From positions 682,001 to 746,000 of the forward strand of contig JAGMWG010000002.1 of the NCBI GenBank assembly GCA_020744225.1: 64,000 bases of DNA. Direction: 5' to 3'. This document shows, piece after piece, positions 43,620 to 54,276 of the stretch. Origin of the DNA: Paraphoma chrysanthemicola (Eukaryota; Ascomycota; Dothideomycetes; Pleosporales; Phaeosphaeriaceae). How positions within the stretch are numbered: the stretch's first letter is position 1; every line of letters begins with the position of its first letter. Under the pieces are notes generated by a model that was not told the origin of the DNA, did not search any database, and saw only the letters and a program-made list of their open reading frames with translations. The position numbers and the translations under genes were made by a program.

Positions 43620-46600
43620 GCTAAGAAATATGGCTTCGAGCTGCGTATTTCCTTTCGGGCGGTAATGTCGGTGGACTTGTCCGGTGGTAGGTAAATTTTG
43701 AAAGACAAAGAATCATGCGTGCGGCAATGGATAGAACGTAGGACGGGATTCGAATTATTATTAGCATTCTCCGGGCATGAAGTCGATTCCGAACAAAGAG
43801 TCCTGGCAAGCTTCTCGTGATCGCCGGAGTGGAATAGCCCCAAGGTCAATGCAGACACTACGAACACGGTGGGGTCAGTTTTCCGAAACCAATCTGGTGC
43901 ATAGACGCTCATGCAAGCTTGTAATCAGGTCAGGCTTACGCAGGGATTTAGCCTGAGGCGCCACACTCGATATTGAGAACGCGTCGAACAATCCCACAAG
44001 ACACGTAAGAGCAAACAAGGTTTAGGCGACGTCAACGAACATTTTGTCGGGTCGTGTTGTGAGTTGCGTGGTTCCGATATCGAGATACATCCTTGCATGA
44101 TGCCACCAGAGAAGCGGCCAGAAAGATGGTCTCAGAACTGCCGCAGAACAGAGCAGATCCTTGATCAGCTCACGCCACAATAGCTACTGTCCATTGCGAT
44201 ATTTCACATAGTGTAGCTGAGCAATAGGCTTAGAAGTCGCGCAATAGCAGCACTAAATCGACAAGTGAGAGGCCGCATCGGCCACACGACGTGCATTTCG
44301 GACCTGCTATATTGTTCGTGCCGCGGGGCTAATGGTAGTCGTGCCACGGGAAGCTTGTACGATCCTGTAGCTGGATGTGAGGCTTGGCACCAATATCAAT
44401 CGGCAGAAACCATGCCCTCGGCTTCATCTATCCTGCATCACGGCGCGCTGCGAATACGCCGAAGGTTGTCGCGGACGTCAATGGCGGCGGAGCAAAAGCC
44501 CATTGTCACATGTAAAGATCCGATAGCTGAGCATGCTCAGGGTTAGGAAGGCCGTTGCATTTCGCTGCTCGAATCGAACTAGTGGGTGTGCTGAGCGATG
44601 GCGCCAACATTTGCATCCAAATAACCTCTTGATGATGACTGACTGTAACACGGCCCATCTGCATCGCCGAACATGGTTCTGCTCCGATAGGCCTGAGCTG
44701 CGGCGCGGTGCACCATCAACACGAAGTCTCAAGACCTGTTGCACGCCATGATTTGTTGGCATTTGCGCGTGCGAGGATGTATCCCTGACCGTGCAGGCGT
44801 GTTGTGCCACACTGAACGCATTCTTGGCATTGCACACTGTGTAATCGCGACAACCTCCTCAGAAAGTTGAAGGACTTGAGGTCATTCTCTTGCGAGTATG
44901 TGATGATGATCTTCGCTGCAGAAGCATATGCATATCCTTGTGATGGACGTGGTCAAGCTTCATTGTGTCCATGCAGCATCTATAGTGTAGATGTTTATCC
45001 TCGGTCGCTGTGATGAGCTTCACCGCTCTTCGCACGTTGTTCGCTCGAGCACATCGCACAACGTGCTGGCAAGGAAGTCCCACTCCCCCAGACTCGGTTA
45101 GCCATCCACGTTGGTCGATCTTGCGCCATTGCGGCAGGTGAAAGTGATTGGATGCTGCTCTAGGGATGGGCTTTGGCTTGACGGTTGTTAATACACTCTA
45201 GCGCTGCATATCAATCTCGAAGACCCTGAGTGATTGTGAAGTGGAGCTTGTCGAATGTATCCAGAAGGAGAATTTGTGCACCATATCGCTGATCTGAAGC
45301 TGAACAGCCAGCGATCGAGGAGCGCTTGCGAACCGGCCCCAAGAATCGTCACCAACTGGCGGCAAATGCGCGAAATGGCTCCTCAGGGTGGTGGTGGCCG
45401 GATCAAAATATCGCGAGACGACAGTACCCGCCCCCGTCTGGTGAACTGCCTGCGGTGATTGAGACACACAGTGACATTGTCGTGTTGCTGGCTGCGTAGC
45501 GATGTCTCAGAGTGTGAGAAACAGCGCAGCTTCGCTACGGCTTGTAGGAAGTCAATTGACCCCATGTGCGCAGCTGAGACATTTCCGCTGTTCCTGATGG
45601 CTTCATGTCGCGTAGTTGATGGCTTCATGTCGGTCGTGCAAGGTGGATCGCTGTCGGAATGTCGGCGCCACTTTATCGTTCGTTCTACAGGGCCGTAGAA
45701 AATCCTGATCGCTGTCCATCTCTTTCAACAAAATCATCTCTGGTTCCGACGAGCGGTCTGGAATTCAAGACCGGAAGAGGTGAGGTGCATTGGAAAGGAG
45801 TTCGAGTGACGTGTGCTGTGAAAGGGTTCGGAAGGACGCGGCTCGACCCCACCTTCCTTCTCGTGGCAACCTGCGACACACCAACAATGCGCCTGCCCAA
45901 ACAGATGTCGTGCAACCGGCATTCTACAGCACGTGACTCGACAGGAGCGCGTTGCACGAGGTCCTAATTTGCTCAGATATGGTATGGCTTTGTGCGTTTC
46001 GCAAGAGGACAAGGCCACGCTTGCCACTGTGATGGTTGCGTTCGTGGTTGACTGTACCCAATGCAGACTTCCAAGTGCTTCATCTCTAAGCATGAGTGAA
46101 GTGACGCACCTTCTAGTCAAAGAATCTACGATCGTTTACAACGTCCCTTCACTCGCACTGCATGAGGTAAGCGGCGAGTCATCTTATCAACTTCTCCTTT
46201 GCCAGTCAATGGAAATGCATACCCTCGCACAAAGCTATCAATGGATCGACATTACGAAGTACTCTGTATCATGGCTGGGGCCATGCATGCAAACTAGCAA
46301 AAGTATCACAGTCACTAGCACCGCAATAACAACAATCTCCAGACGCTCTTGCACATCATACACTTTGCAAATACTCACTACTATCAAGACAACCGAAGTG
46401 TTCCCACCTAATCGGCCGAATCAAACCCGTGTGATGTATCAGAGCTCGGGTATAAAATCGGTTGATGACTTTACTGAACCTGGTATATGAACGCAAGAAG
46501 GGGAAAGACGTGTGCAATGGGAGGTCAAAAACCTGAAAGAGTACAAAATTATGTCATACTACGAGGTACGAGGAGTAAGATGGTTGCCGTACATTAGCTA

Positions 46601-46711
46601 AAAAGACCATCAGGCAGTGGAAAGCATCGACGGAATGATGATTGTCTCCATTCGCCGTAGCATTCAGTTCTCTTGACGGCATCCTAACATGCTTGACGTA
46701 AGGCCTGGTGA
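43620..46711. other. 3.1 kb gene-poor stretch
   Basis: No gene is supported. A 168-codon frame from ATG 45984 to 46490 (plus strand) has no motif, signal peptide or splice sites. A 16-bp direct repeat (tgatggcttcatgtcg) occurs at 45595-45610 and 45617-45632. The right end is the 3' flank of the small secreted-protein gene. Confidence 0.5.
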
Positions 46712-47334
46712 CTAGCACGTCCACCAACAATAAGTCGTGCGTGTTCGAGATGTACCATCCTTTCTATAGGACCATATGCCCTTGCTTGGACATCCTGCAT
46801 AGCCAACATCCTGATCCAAAACGTTCCATCTCAACAACTCCGCATCAGGCGGTCCGTAGTAGAAGTCCAGCCACTCTGAACCTTCGGGGTTATCTGTACA
46901 GCAGTTAGCATCGAACTCAAACTGGACAAGTGGACGTATTGGGACAACCTACCTGGACTCTTCTGCCACATGATCATCATGTTGTTGTTTCCCTTGATCC
47001 CATGGATGAACACCCCATGCTCGTTTAGCTCGACGGCATTACTCATGCTCACATCAGCTCCAGGACCGTCATCCTTTCCCAGCCACTTTAGGCCTGGTAT
47101 TGTCGGCCTCAAGAGTGGTGTGGCCGGGTTGTAACCATCGAGAAGAGATGCTTTGATAACAGATTGGCGGCCACCGGCGGGTCGAGGTAGAGATTCTGTC
47201 AATTCGTACTTGATGGTGCACTCTGGAGCTGTCTTGCGTGCTATCAGGGTAGTGGTGAGATCGAAATGCATTGCGGAAGAAGTGGTGAAGAGTATGCTCA
47301 TTCCGAGTAGGGCGAGAGAGCTGGAAAAGTACAT
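46712..47334 (-). CDS. Small secreted protein, function unknown (effector-like)
   Basis: Two exons (46953-47334 and 46712-46893, 59-nt intron) give 564 nt and 187 aa. The start MYFSSSLALLGMSILFTTSSA is a clear signal peptide, probably cut before MHFDL. The mature part is about 165 residues and contains four cysteines: one in PECTIKYE, one in AGCPSKG and two in the terminal YCWWTC. HGVFIHGIKGNNNMMIMW and SEWLDFYYGPPD suggest a compact beta domain. A TATATA element lies at 47458-47463, 124 bp upstream of the start codon. No family is recognised. Size, secretion and orphan status fit a candidate effector or secreted niche protein, which is inference only. Confidence 0.7.
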
Positions 47335-47725
47335 CTTGATGTGGTCGTTCTAATGGTGTCGGGTCGTGTACAATATTGTGGGATGTTGACTTTATTGAGT
47401 TCTCCTTTCTCGTTTGCGATTCTGCAATTTGAGCAGAAAGAAGCACCGAGTGATTGATATATACATTCAAGCAATTTGCTCCTCATGCCAAGGTCAGGCG
47501 AATGCGTGACGTTGTTGTGGTCAAAGGACCTGTCACGTAGCTATTCTTTGTCATCACCCCGGAAAGGATGTCTTGAAAGAAGTATTTCGCTGTAGACCAT
47601 TGACACCAAAACACCATTTACCCACAAGTGCTTTGAGCATTTCTGAATTGCTCGCTCTGCCCATTCAGTGATTCACACATGCGAGCTAGGGCTGACCGAC
47701 ATTGTACTCGTGAATACGCAAACGT
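47335..47725. other. Promoter of the small secreted-protein gene
   Basis: Holds a TATATA at 47458-47463 and the 3' flank of the coiled-coil gene. Nothing else was recognised. Confidence 0.5.
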
Positions 47726-49012
47726 TCAACCCTTCTTCACGGTAGCCGGACTCTTTGGTGGTGTTTCAGCAAATGCAACGCTTCGTCTCGGCGAGGATGT
47801 CGGCGACGGCGCGGATGGAGTGTCATATTCGTACCAGACGCCCTTGATCTTTCTGTTCAATTTTCGGGGCGGTGGGCTTATACGGTTCCCCATGACATGG
47901 TATGGTATCGGCGACGATACGGCGCTTGAGGTATCTGACATTGTTGATCCGATGTTCATCTGGGAAACTGATGATGCAAGGTTATCGATGCCGCGCATCA
48001 TGCCGTCGTATGTATTTGCAAGCTGTGCCTGATTCTTGGAAAGACCTTGGATTTGGGTAGTAGTTGTCTTCAGAATGTTCTTGATCTGCTCTTGCGCTTG
48101 GAACGACGAGTTTGACAGCGCAATATAGTGAGATGCATTTTGGTCGATGAGCGACTGTAGCTTGGCCTGGGAATCGGCTAGTGCTTTTATCTGCGCAGTA
48201 TTTGACTCGTTGATTTCCTGCATCCGTTGCAGTCCTGCGGACTGTGCAACGGATAGTGCATGGATCTGCTCTGCATTGCTCTCCACTACGCCTGCAAGTC
48301 TGTCCAGCTTCTCGGCGAGACGGTCGATCGAGGATGCTGACGATGAAGAGCTCGGCCTTTCTGAAGCTGCCTGCCGCGCAGGCGCTAAAGCATGTCCGTC
48401 TGCGCTTTGCAAGGGTATAACGGGCGATGAGTTTGACAGATTGTCCTGGCCCGTACAAAACCATTTATGCCGCAGCCCATAGAATCTCAGGTTATCTGGA
48501 ATGCGGTCAAGGTCCTCGCTTTTCATCACGAATAGCTGTGGGCTCGGGCGGGTGGCATCGGGGAACTCGCGCTGGACGAGTGCCCACCACTGTGTGCAGA
48601 CGGTGGCGGAGGCGAAGGTGAGGATATATGGAGGGGAGTTGGCGAAATCGCTCTGCGTTTGTAAATCAGTGTCTGGCCTCATAAACGCACCACGGTACGG
48701 TGTGCTGCTTCTCGAGATGGTTCATACCTTCAGCGCATATGCGTGAAATAAAGCACCTTCTGCGCCCACCTCTTCTTCTTCCTTGGTGTCGTCCAGGCTC
48801 TGTTTCTGTGGCGACCCTGGGTGCGCCATATTCTTTGGGCTGTCGGTATTCATGATGAGACCAGCTGCCAGGGAGATGCTGAGCTTTTTCCGTGGATGCC
48901 CTTGTCCTCTGACAGGAGATGTTTGCCTTCGATTTTGTGCACGCGCTTCAAAAAGTGGTGTCGATGCATCCATCAACGCGGAGAAGTCTGGCATGCTCTT
49001 GGGGCGGGACAT
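47726..49012 (-). CDS. Coiled-coil protein of unknown function
   Basis: Two exons (48728-49012 and 47726-48652; 75-nt phase-0 intron) give 404 codons, 403 aa. The frame reads through upstream to 49186, but the ATG MSRPKSMPDF at 49012 is the best start. Residues about 95-165 form a globular stretch with FASATVCTQWWALVQREFPDA and LRFYGLRHKWFC. A long heptad region (about 210-320, rich in Leu, Ala, Gln, Asn and Ile) predicts an extended coiled coil. The tail is basic and Ser/Pro-rich. There is no membrane helix. I do not recognise the family; a scaffold or tethering protein is possible. A perfect CRE lies 576 bp upstream. Confidence 0.75.
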
Positions 49013-50035
49013 GGCAAAAGAAGCCGAGGGTAAACAGCCAAAAGCAAGCGTCGCGAAGCACAATGTAACGAGAGAACAGCGTAGCAGCAGCAAAAGACCC
49101 AGGAAAAGCGAGAGAGGATGGAAGAAAACTGTAGCGCGACGGTTCTGAGGGGTTCGGTCTGGAATAAGATTCTGGGGTGCAGACACGGTAACTGGCCACG
49201 ATCCTTGTCGATGACCTCACACGCCTGGATACATGTCCATAAAAGACACAATAGCGGAGACGTTGCCAAATATACACATTGCAAACACGCGTTGCAGGCC
49301 GCTGAACATGCGAGCAGTCATTGCAGTGTCGTGCGACATGTCAACGCGCTCATGGACCTCCCGCAGCCGTTGCGTGCCAATGGTGTCGCCGTTGGATTGG
49401 CGCAGGTCACACGCTACTTGTCGCACTAGCAGCTGCGAGAGGAACGCGCGGCAGCAATAAACTTTGGGGTGGTGCGCGCGCATTTGATGTTTGTATAGCT
49501 GGCGACATTGAACGACGAATGTTCAGTCTCTCGTTGTGGTCCTCATTGTGATGAAGGTGGAAGGAAGTGGTCGGATGTTCCAATGGGTGACGTCAGCGCA
49601 CGTGCCCACGCGGCATGCGCCACATGCGAGAGACGCGCAGGCCATTGTTGATGGACGGGAACGTGTTCAGTCTTCATCACTGCCTCCTATCACGACATAT
49701 ATGTTTTGAAGTTCATCATCTGGGACCAGACCAGACGCGGCATCATGTGGATCAGGATGTGTGCTTTGATTGTCTACGCTAGGCTGTCCGGCACGCTTTT
49801 CCTCATGTAGACAAATATCACGGAGAGGAGAAGAGACGATAATGAGCACCGAGATGCACGCCAGAGACCGAGAATGTAGCGAAAGGGCAATTTCTGGACT
49901 GATGGCCACTAGCACAGGTCCTTTAAGTATCCGATGTTCTCTTGCTGAAATGCGTGCCAAAACCTTCAATCCATTTTCACATAATCAAGAGTAAGTGAAA
50001 TCATATTTTTTAACTCGGTCACAGTACGAACATGC
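49013..50035. promoter_or_regulatory. Divergent promoter region of coiled-coil and cupin genes
   Basis: This 1 kb region contains a perfect TGACGTCA (49588-49595). Motif-free frames lie on both strands. Confidence 0.45.
49588..49595. promoter_or_regulatory. Perfect CRE (TGACGTCA)
   Basis: The octamer lies 576 bp upstream of the coiled-coil gene and 441 bp upstream of the divergent cupin gene. It is a candidate site for Atf1-type factors such as the one encoded at 17.9-19.8 kb. Confidence 0.35.
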
Positions 50036-50567
50036 ATGCTGATCGTTCATTCAGTGTCCCAAAACGCTGTCCCTCTCACAATCATCAAGGGCGCAGGCCA
50101 TGAGTTCATCCCAATTCCTGAAGGCGAGAGCGCCATCGTTGCAGACTTTCACTCGTATGTCTACTTTCCACCTCTTCAATTGACAAACACGTCTCTCAAA
50201 TCATTCTTGAAGAGTAATCAAGTCTCTTAGCTGACCATGTCGAAGCATTCGGACGAAAACAACCGACTCCCCAACCTACCTGACCTCAGGCTTCTACCGA
50301 ATCCAAGCAGGGCCAACAAGAGACATTCCCCAATACACATACGAAGAGACCAAGTACGTTCTCAATGGCCAGATCGATGTCCTTGATGAGGCAACGGGTG
50401 TCACACATCACCTCGTTGCAGGAGATTTCGCGTTCTTCCATGTCGGCTCAAAGGCAAAGTTTTCGAGCAAGTCGGGCGGCACGGCGTTCTTCGCGGTCAC
50501 GAGGCCGATCATCACGCAGCATCCGAACCTGAAAGGAAGGGAGGAGGTGGTGAAGTCGAAGCTATAG
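50036..50567 (+). CDS. Small cupin-fold protein (EutQ-like)
   Basis: Two exons (50036-50154 and 50246-50567; 91-nt intron with GTATGT donor and GTCGAAG acceptor) give 441 nt and 146 aa. The second exon has a beta-barrel cupin pattern: YTYEETKYVLNGQIDVLDEATG (the E-x6-G motif-1 half) and VAGDFAFFHVGSKAKFSS (motif-2 half). The single-domain size and the NAVPLTIIKGAGHEF start resemble small EutQ/cupin_3-type proteins of fungi. Metal-binding histidines are not all conserved, so catalysis is doubtful. The start is the weakest part, since an upstream exon could replace the first dozen residues. Confidence 0.65.
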
Positions 50568-51329
50568 GAGTAGAGTGTGGACAAGTGGTCGCCACTTAAA
50601 ACCCGGAGAGATTGATCGCTCTCCAATATCAATTCGGACCATTGAGTCTGCAAACTCTTTGCGGAGGCGCCGTTTAACACTTTATAGAGTATACATTTGA
50701 ATACTGGCGATATTGCCCAACCTCTTTATCCCTATTGTGATACTGTTCAGTCTACTAATGTCTGGAACTTTTGCCAACATGCTTAGCGCACTTAGAAAAT
50801 TAAAAACTGATTTTAGAGCTCCATCAGCAGGGTAAAAGGACTGTCGCTACGCGGTACGCGATCACCTTGCGTTCTGCATTTGATCGAGCTCTACGACCGT
50901 CTGTGTGGAGGTGTGGAGGTAGAGTAAAGCACGTGAAAGCGTGCCTAAAACGTGAAATATTACCACATTGCCTTTGCTCTTCTTACTATTAGTTTGGGCC
51001 TAAACGACATGTATGCATCGATCCTCGAGGTACTGGAGGCAAGATACATGTACAAACTTTTGCCAGCTTGGTATTGCGAGCGCCTGCTTTCATAATTTCG
51101 CATTAAAGAGAATCGCCAGCGGCTGGACAATTTGGGAACGGGAGTTTATTAAGCACCATGGCTCAAATGCGGCGCTATCGTCATGGCGTCCAGATGAAAC
51201 AGACTGCAAGTAATCTGCAGCAGAGCTGCATGAGGCTGAGCTGAGAGGTGTTCAGCGCGTAGGCCCAAGGTCGGGCAGCGCAGCTGAACTCATCACCTAA
51301 CATTTCGACACAGCATCAACGTATCAGCA
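50568..51329. other. Intergenic region / HET-gene promoter
   Basis: AT-rich, with no motif-bearing frame. Contains the cupin 3' flank and the upstream region of the HET-domain gene. Confidence 0.55.
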
Positions 51330-52223
51330 ATGCGCCTCATCAATTGTTCTACTAGGGAACTCGAAGAATACTTTGGCGATGATATACCGCACTACGCCAT
51401 TCTTTCCCATACCTGGGGCTCCGACGAGGTCACCTTTACCGACATTACCTGCGATCAGGCTGCAGCCAAACGCAAGAAAGGGTACCAGAAGATTGACTAC
51501 ACATGCATTCAGGCACTGGACGACGCTCTCGAGTATGCATGGGTCGACACCTGTTGCATCGATAGAAGCTCGAGCGCTGAGCTCTCCGAAGCGATCAACT
51601 CTATGTTTGACTGGTACAAGAAAGCGAGCGTCTGTTATGCATACCTTTCCGATGTCGTGGTAGAGCGCGCCGCCTCAGAACTCCCCAAAAGTCGATGGTT
51701 TACCCGAGGTTGGACTTTGCATGAACTGCTGGCACCTAATCAGGTTGCATTTTTCGATGTTGGCTGGCAAAGACTTGGATCAAAATCTGGCAGAGCCCAA
51801 CTCATATCCGAGATCACGAAAATCGACGAGAGTGCTCTCGGTGCCAAAGGCTCATCTGACCTGTGCAAATTCAGCGTTGCAGCAAGGATGTCATGGGCAT
51901 CACGCCGACGGACCACCCGTGTTGAGGACATTGGATACAGCCTCCTTGGCATATTCGAGATCAATATGCCATTACTTTATGGTGAAGGAACAAGAGCATT
52001 TGTTCGTCTTCAAGAAGAGATCATACGAAGAACACCAGATGACTCGATCTTAGCATGGGGCTTGAATACCGAAAATCATGTCGAAATCTCTGCAAAGCGC
52101 CGACGGCGAATGGGCCCTGGAACCCCAACGAAGTTTGCTCCTTTCATCCGCAACCTGCTACACTCAGCTGCCAAATGGTGGAACTACCTTCATCGATTGT
52201 ATGTCTCAACCTTTGGTAGCTAG
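51330..52223 (+). CDS. HET-domain protein (heterokaryon incompatibility type)
   Basis: A single exon of 297 aa. The HET domain spans most of the protein: RLINCSTRELEEYFGDD start, YAILSHTWGSDEVTFTDI (residues 22-39), EYAWVDTCCID, and RWFTRGWTLHELLAP. HET domains trigger programmed cell death when incompatible hyphae fuse. The IGYSLLGIFEINMPLLYGEG element after the domain is of the HET-D/E type, but this protein ends soon after it and lacks the NACHT-WD40 or ankyrin part seen in the larger relatives. It is either a naturally short HET protein or truncated. It converges with the O-methyltransferase gene, with only 92 bp between stop codons. HET assignment is firm; allorecognition role is inferred. 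Confidence 0.85.
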   Translation: MRLINCSTRELEEYFGDDIPHYAILSHTWGSDEVTFTDITCDQAAAKRKKGYQKIDYTCIQALDDALEYAWVDTCCIDRSSSAELSEAINSMFDWYKKASVCYAYLSDVVVERAASELPKSRWFTRGWTLHELLAPNQVAFFDVGWQRLGSKSGRAQLISEITKIDESALGAKGSSDLCKFSVAARMSWASRRRTTRVEDIGYSLLGIFEINMPLLYGEGTRAFVRLQEEIIRRTPDDSILAWGLNTENHVEISAKRRRRMGPGTPTKFAPFIRNLLHSAAKWWNYLHRLYVSTFGS

Positions 52224-52315
52224 TTTGTATGACGGTATATATACAGCGTTCACCGGGACCAAGCGGCTACAGCTATTCCAAACCACAGCTCCATCTCCGT
52301 TCTGCTATTCCTGCT

Positions 52316-53779
52316 CTACCTCAGACTCGCTTCAATCACCACATCAATCGCGTTCGGATGACTCCACATGCCATCGATCTTGAATCCAGCCGACTCCAGA
52401 AGATCGCGAAACTGCGTTTCCGTGCGCTCTTGACCAGATAGCGATTGCATCACATTCACATCTAGCGATGTCAGCGCCCATGGAGCGTTTCGATCTGGTA
52501 TCAGCAACTCCTTGATAAGTAGTTTGGAATATCCAGGTGTCATGGCCGGAACGATATTCTTCAGAATGCGCCGGCATTCGTCATCACTACTGAAGTCGTG
52601 CAGAATGTGTTGGAGCATGTATGCTCTTGCACCTGAAGTGAGTTTTCGCCGGTCAGCAATCTTAATCGCACGCAAGAATTTGGATCAACTAACCTTTGAC
52701 AGGCTGCACTTGATTCCAATCTCCAATCTGCGCTTCGAATCCATTCTGGTCACTCCGATCCACGATATGCTTCAGCTCTTGCAGTATCAATCGGCCCTTG
52801 ACTTCAGAACCAAGCGCTTTTCTCAGCACACCAAGATCACCAGCGTCTCCACCTCCAATGTCTATGAGTAATACATCGTCATCCGACTTCGGGCCGCCGT
52901 CAATCAGTCGCTCTTTGATAGGATACCAGCCATCTTCCCAGAAGAACGGCTTACCAGCGTTATACATCTGAATCATGCCACCGAAGCGCTGGCCCATAGC
53001 TGCATTTTCGCCGAAGTAGGTGTACAGCGATTTATTAGGCATGTCGTATGCATGTTGAAACGGGCCGTTGTCGATGTCCGCGGGATTCCGGTGAGAAATG
53101 GAGTCCAGGAACGACGGCACTTTCCAGCCTACGTTATAGAAGTCGTCGAACATGAAATGGATTGCATCCTTGAAAGACTTTTGTCGAAAGGAAGCAGAGA
53201 GTCGCGTGCTGACATAAGTGTCAAGATCAACTTCGCGGATTGTGCCATTGGCTGCGAGGTGGCGTAGGAATCGAGCTGTATACGTTCCCGTCAGTCCCAG
53301 CTCATCTAAACTTGTACACAAAGCCCCGGGTCATGTGTTGTGAGAGCAATTGCGACATGCATGAGATGCAATGTTGTATGACCTACCAACTAATCGCTGA
53401 TCCGCACCGGCCTTCTCCGCCAACTCATTGCTCGTCTTTCCACTTGCACCAACATCTCCAAGCTCATCGAAAACACCCCATTGTATTGCCAGTCGAATGG
53501 CTAGATAATGACCGGGCTTTTCGCACATTCCGTCAGCACTGGTAAGTAGAGTAGACCCAGTCCGCGCCGCAGCACTTGTATCATCGGTATAATCACGTGA
53601 AGACGTACCTGATTAAAGGTTATGCGGAACACAGCTTCATCGGGCCTTTCTAGCTCATTGCTCAGTGCCTGCGTTAGACCGAGAAGCTGGAGACGATCGG
53701 CGTTGGATAGCGTCTCGCGCAGGCCTTGGGCCTGGCTGAGCAGGGTTTTGAGCTGCACAATGGCATCAGGTTCCGACAT
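52316..53779 (-). CDS. SAM-dependent O-methyltransferase, fungal secondary-metabolism type
   Basis: Four exons (53609-53779, 53387-53516, 52694-53275, 52316-52632) give 1200 nt and 399 aa. The N-terminal dimerisation/winged-helix part contains GHYLAIRLAIQWGVFDEL. The methyltransferase_2 fold follows: DVLLIDIGGGDAGDLGVL (SAM-binding glycine loop), LILQELKHIVD, and MLQHILHDFSSDDECRRIL, where H-D is the usual catalytic pair. Intron 1 uses a CTGAC branch site and a GCGAAAAG acceptor; other acceptors break the frame. Family members methylate polyketide or aromatic hydroxyls. The gene is followed upstream by a LaeA-like methyltransferase but no polyketide synthase or NRPS lies in the window. Confidence 0.87.
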
Positions 53780-54276
53780 GATCGACGAGATATGCGGTCA
53801 GGAGTTGGAGGTATGTATGTTTGCAGTAATCTCTTCGTGAATATCCCGAGGGCGCGGGGACGAGGCTCGGCGGGGCCTTGCAAGTAGACATTGCAGGGTT
53901 GGAGCCGGGACAGCGAACGGGGTTGGCGAGCTAACGGGTTTGGTGTTTGGGTGCTTCGCTTCGGATGTTAGCGTGGGTCGTTTACACAAAAGTTTGGGTG
54001 CCAAGCGTGGGGCAATTCAACCATGCCTTGTTGGCAGTGTGTTATCATCAACCACAGGTCTAAAGAGAGTGACTGGCAGATGCACGACCAGCTTCTTGGC
54101 ATAGATTCAGCATTGATATACAAATAACCGTCCCATCGGAACCTCCTTTGTTTGGCGGTTGCCCGTCATGCCATCCATCGATCACAAGCGTCCATGTCCT
54201 CCGCTTCCATATAGAACTAGTATTATTACTACAAGCAACACCAACGTCGCTGTCACTCGCATGAATCAGCAGTTGA
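53780..54276. other. Intergenic region between two methyltransferase genes
   Basis: The O-methyltransferase promoter and the 3' flank of the LaeA-like gene. Both genes run on the minus strand. Nothing else was recognised. Confidence 0.55.

Noticed and set aside
45595..45632. 16-bp direct repeat tgatggcttcatgtcg with 22-bp offset
   Set aside because: Two copies only, no flanking element, target-site duplication or array; treated as a local duplication without inferred function.
45984..46490. 168-codon plus-strand frame in the 43.6-46.7 kb gap
   Set aside because: Has an ATG but no motif, signal peptide, helix or splice support; Thr/Ser/Ile-rich translation looks like chance in low-complexity DNA.
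47679..48032. 117-codon plus-strand frame over the coiled-coil gene
   Set aside because: Antisense shadow of a well-supported spliced minus-strand gene.
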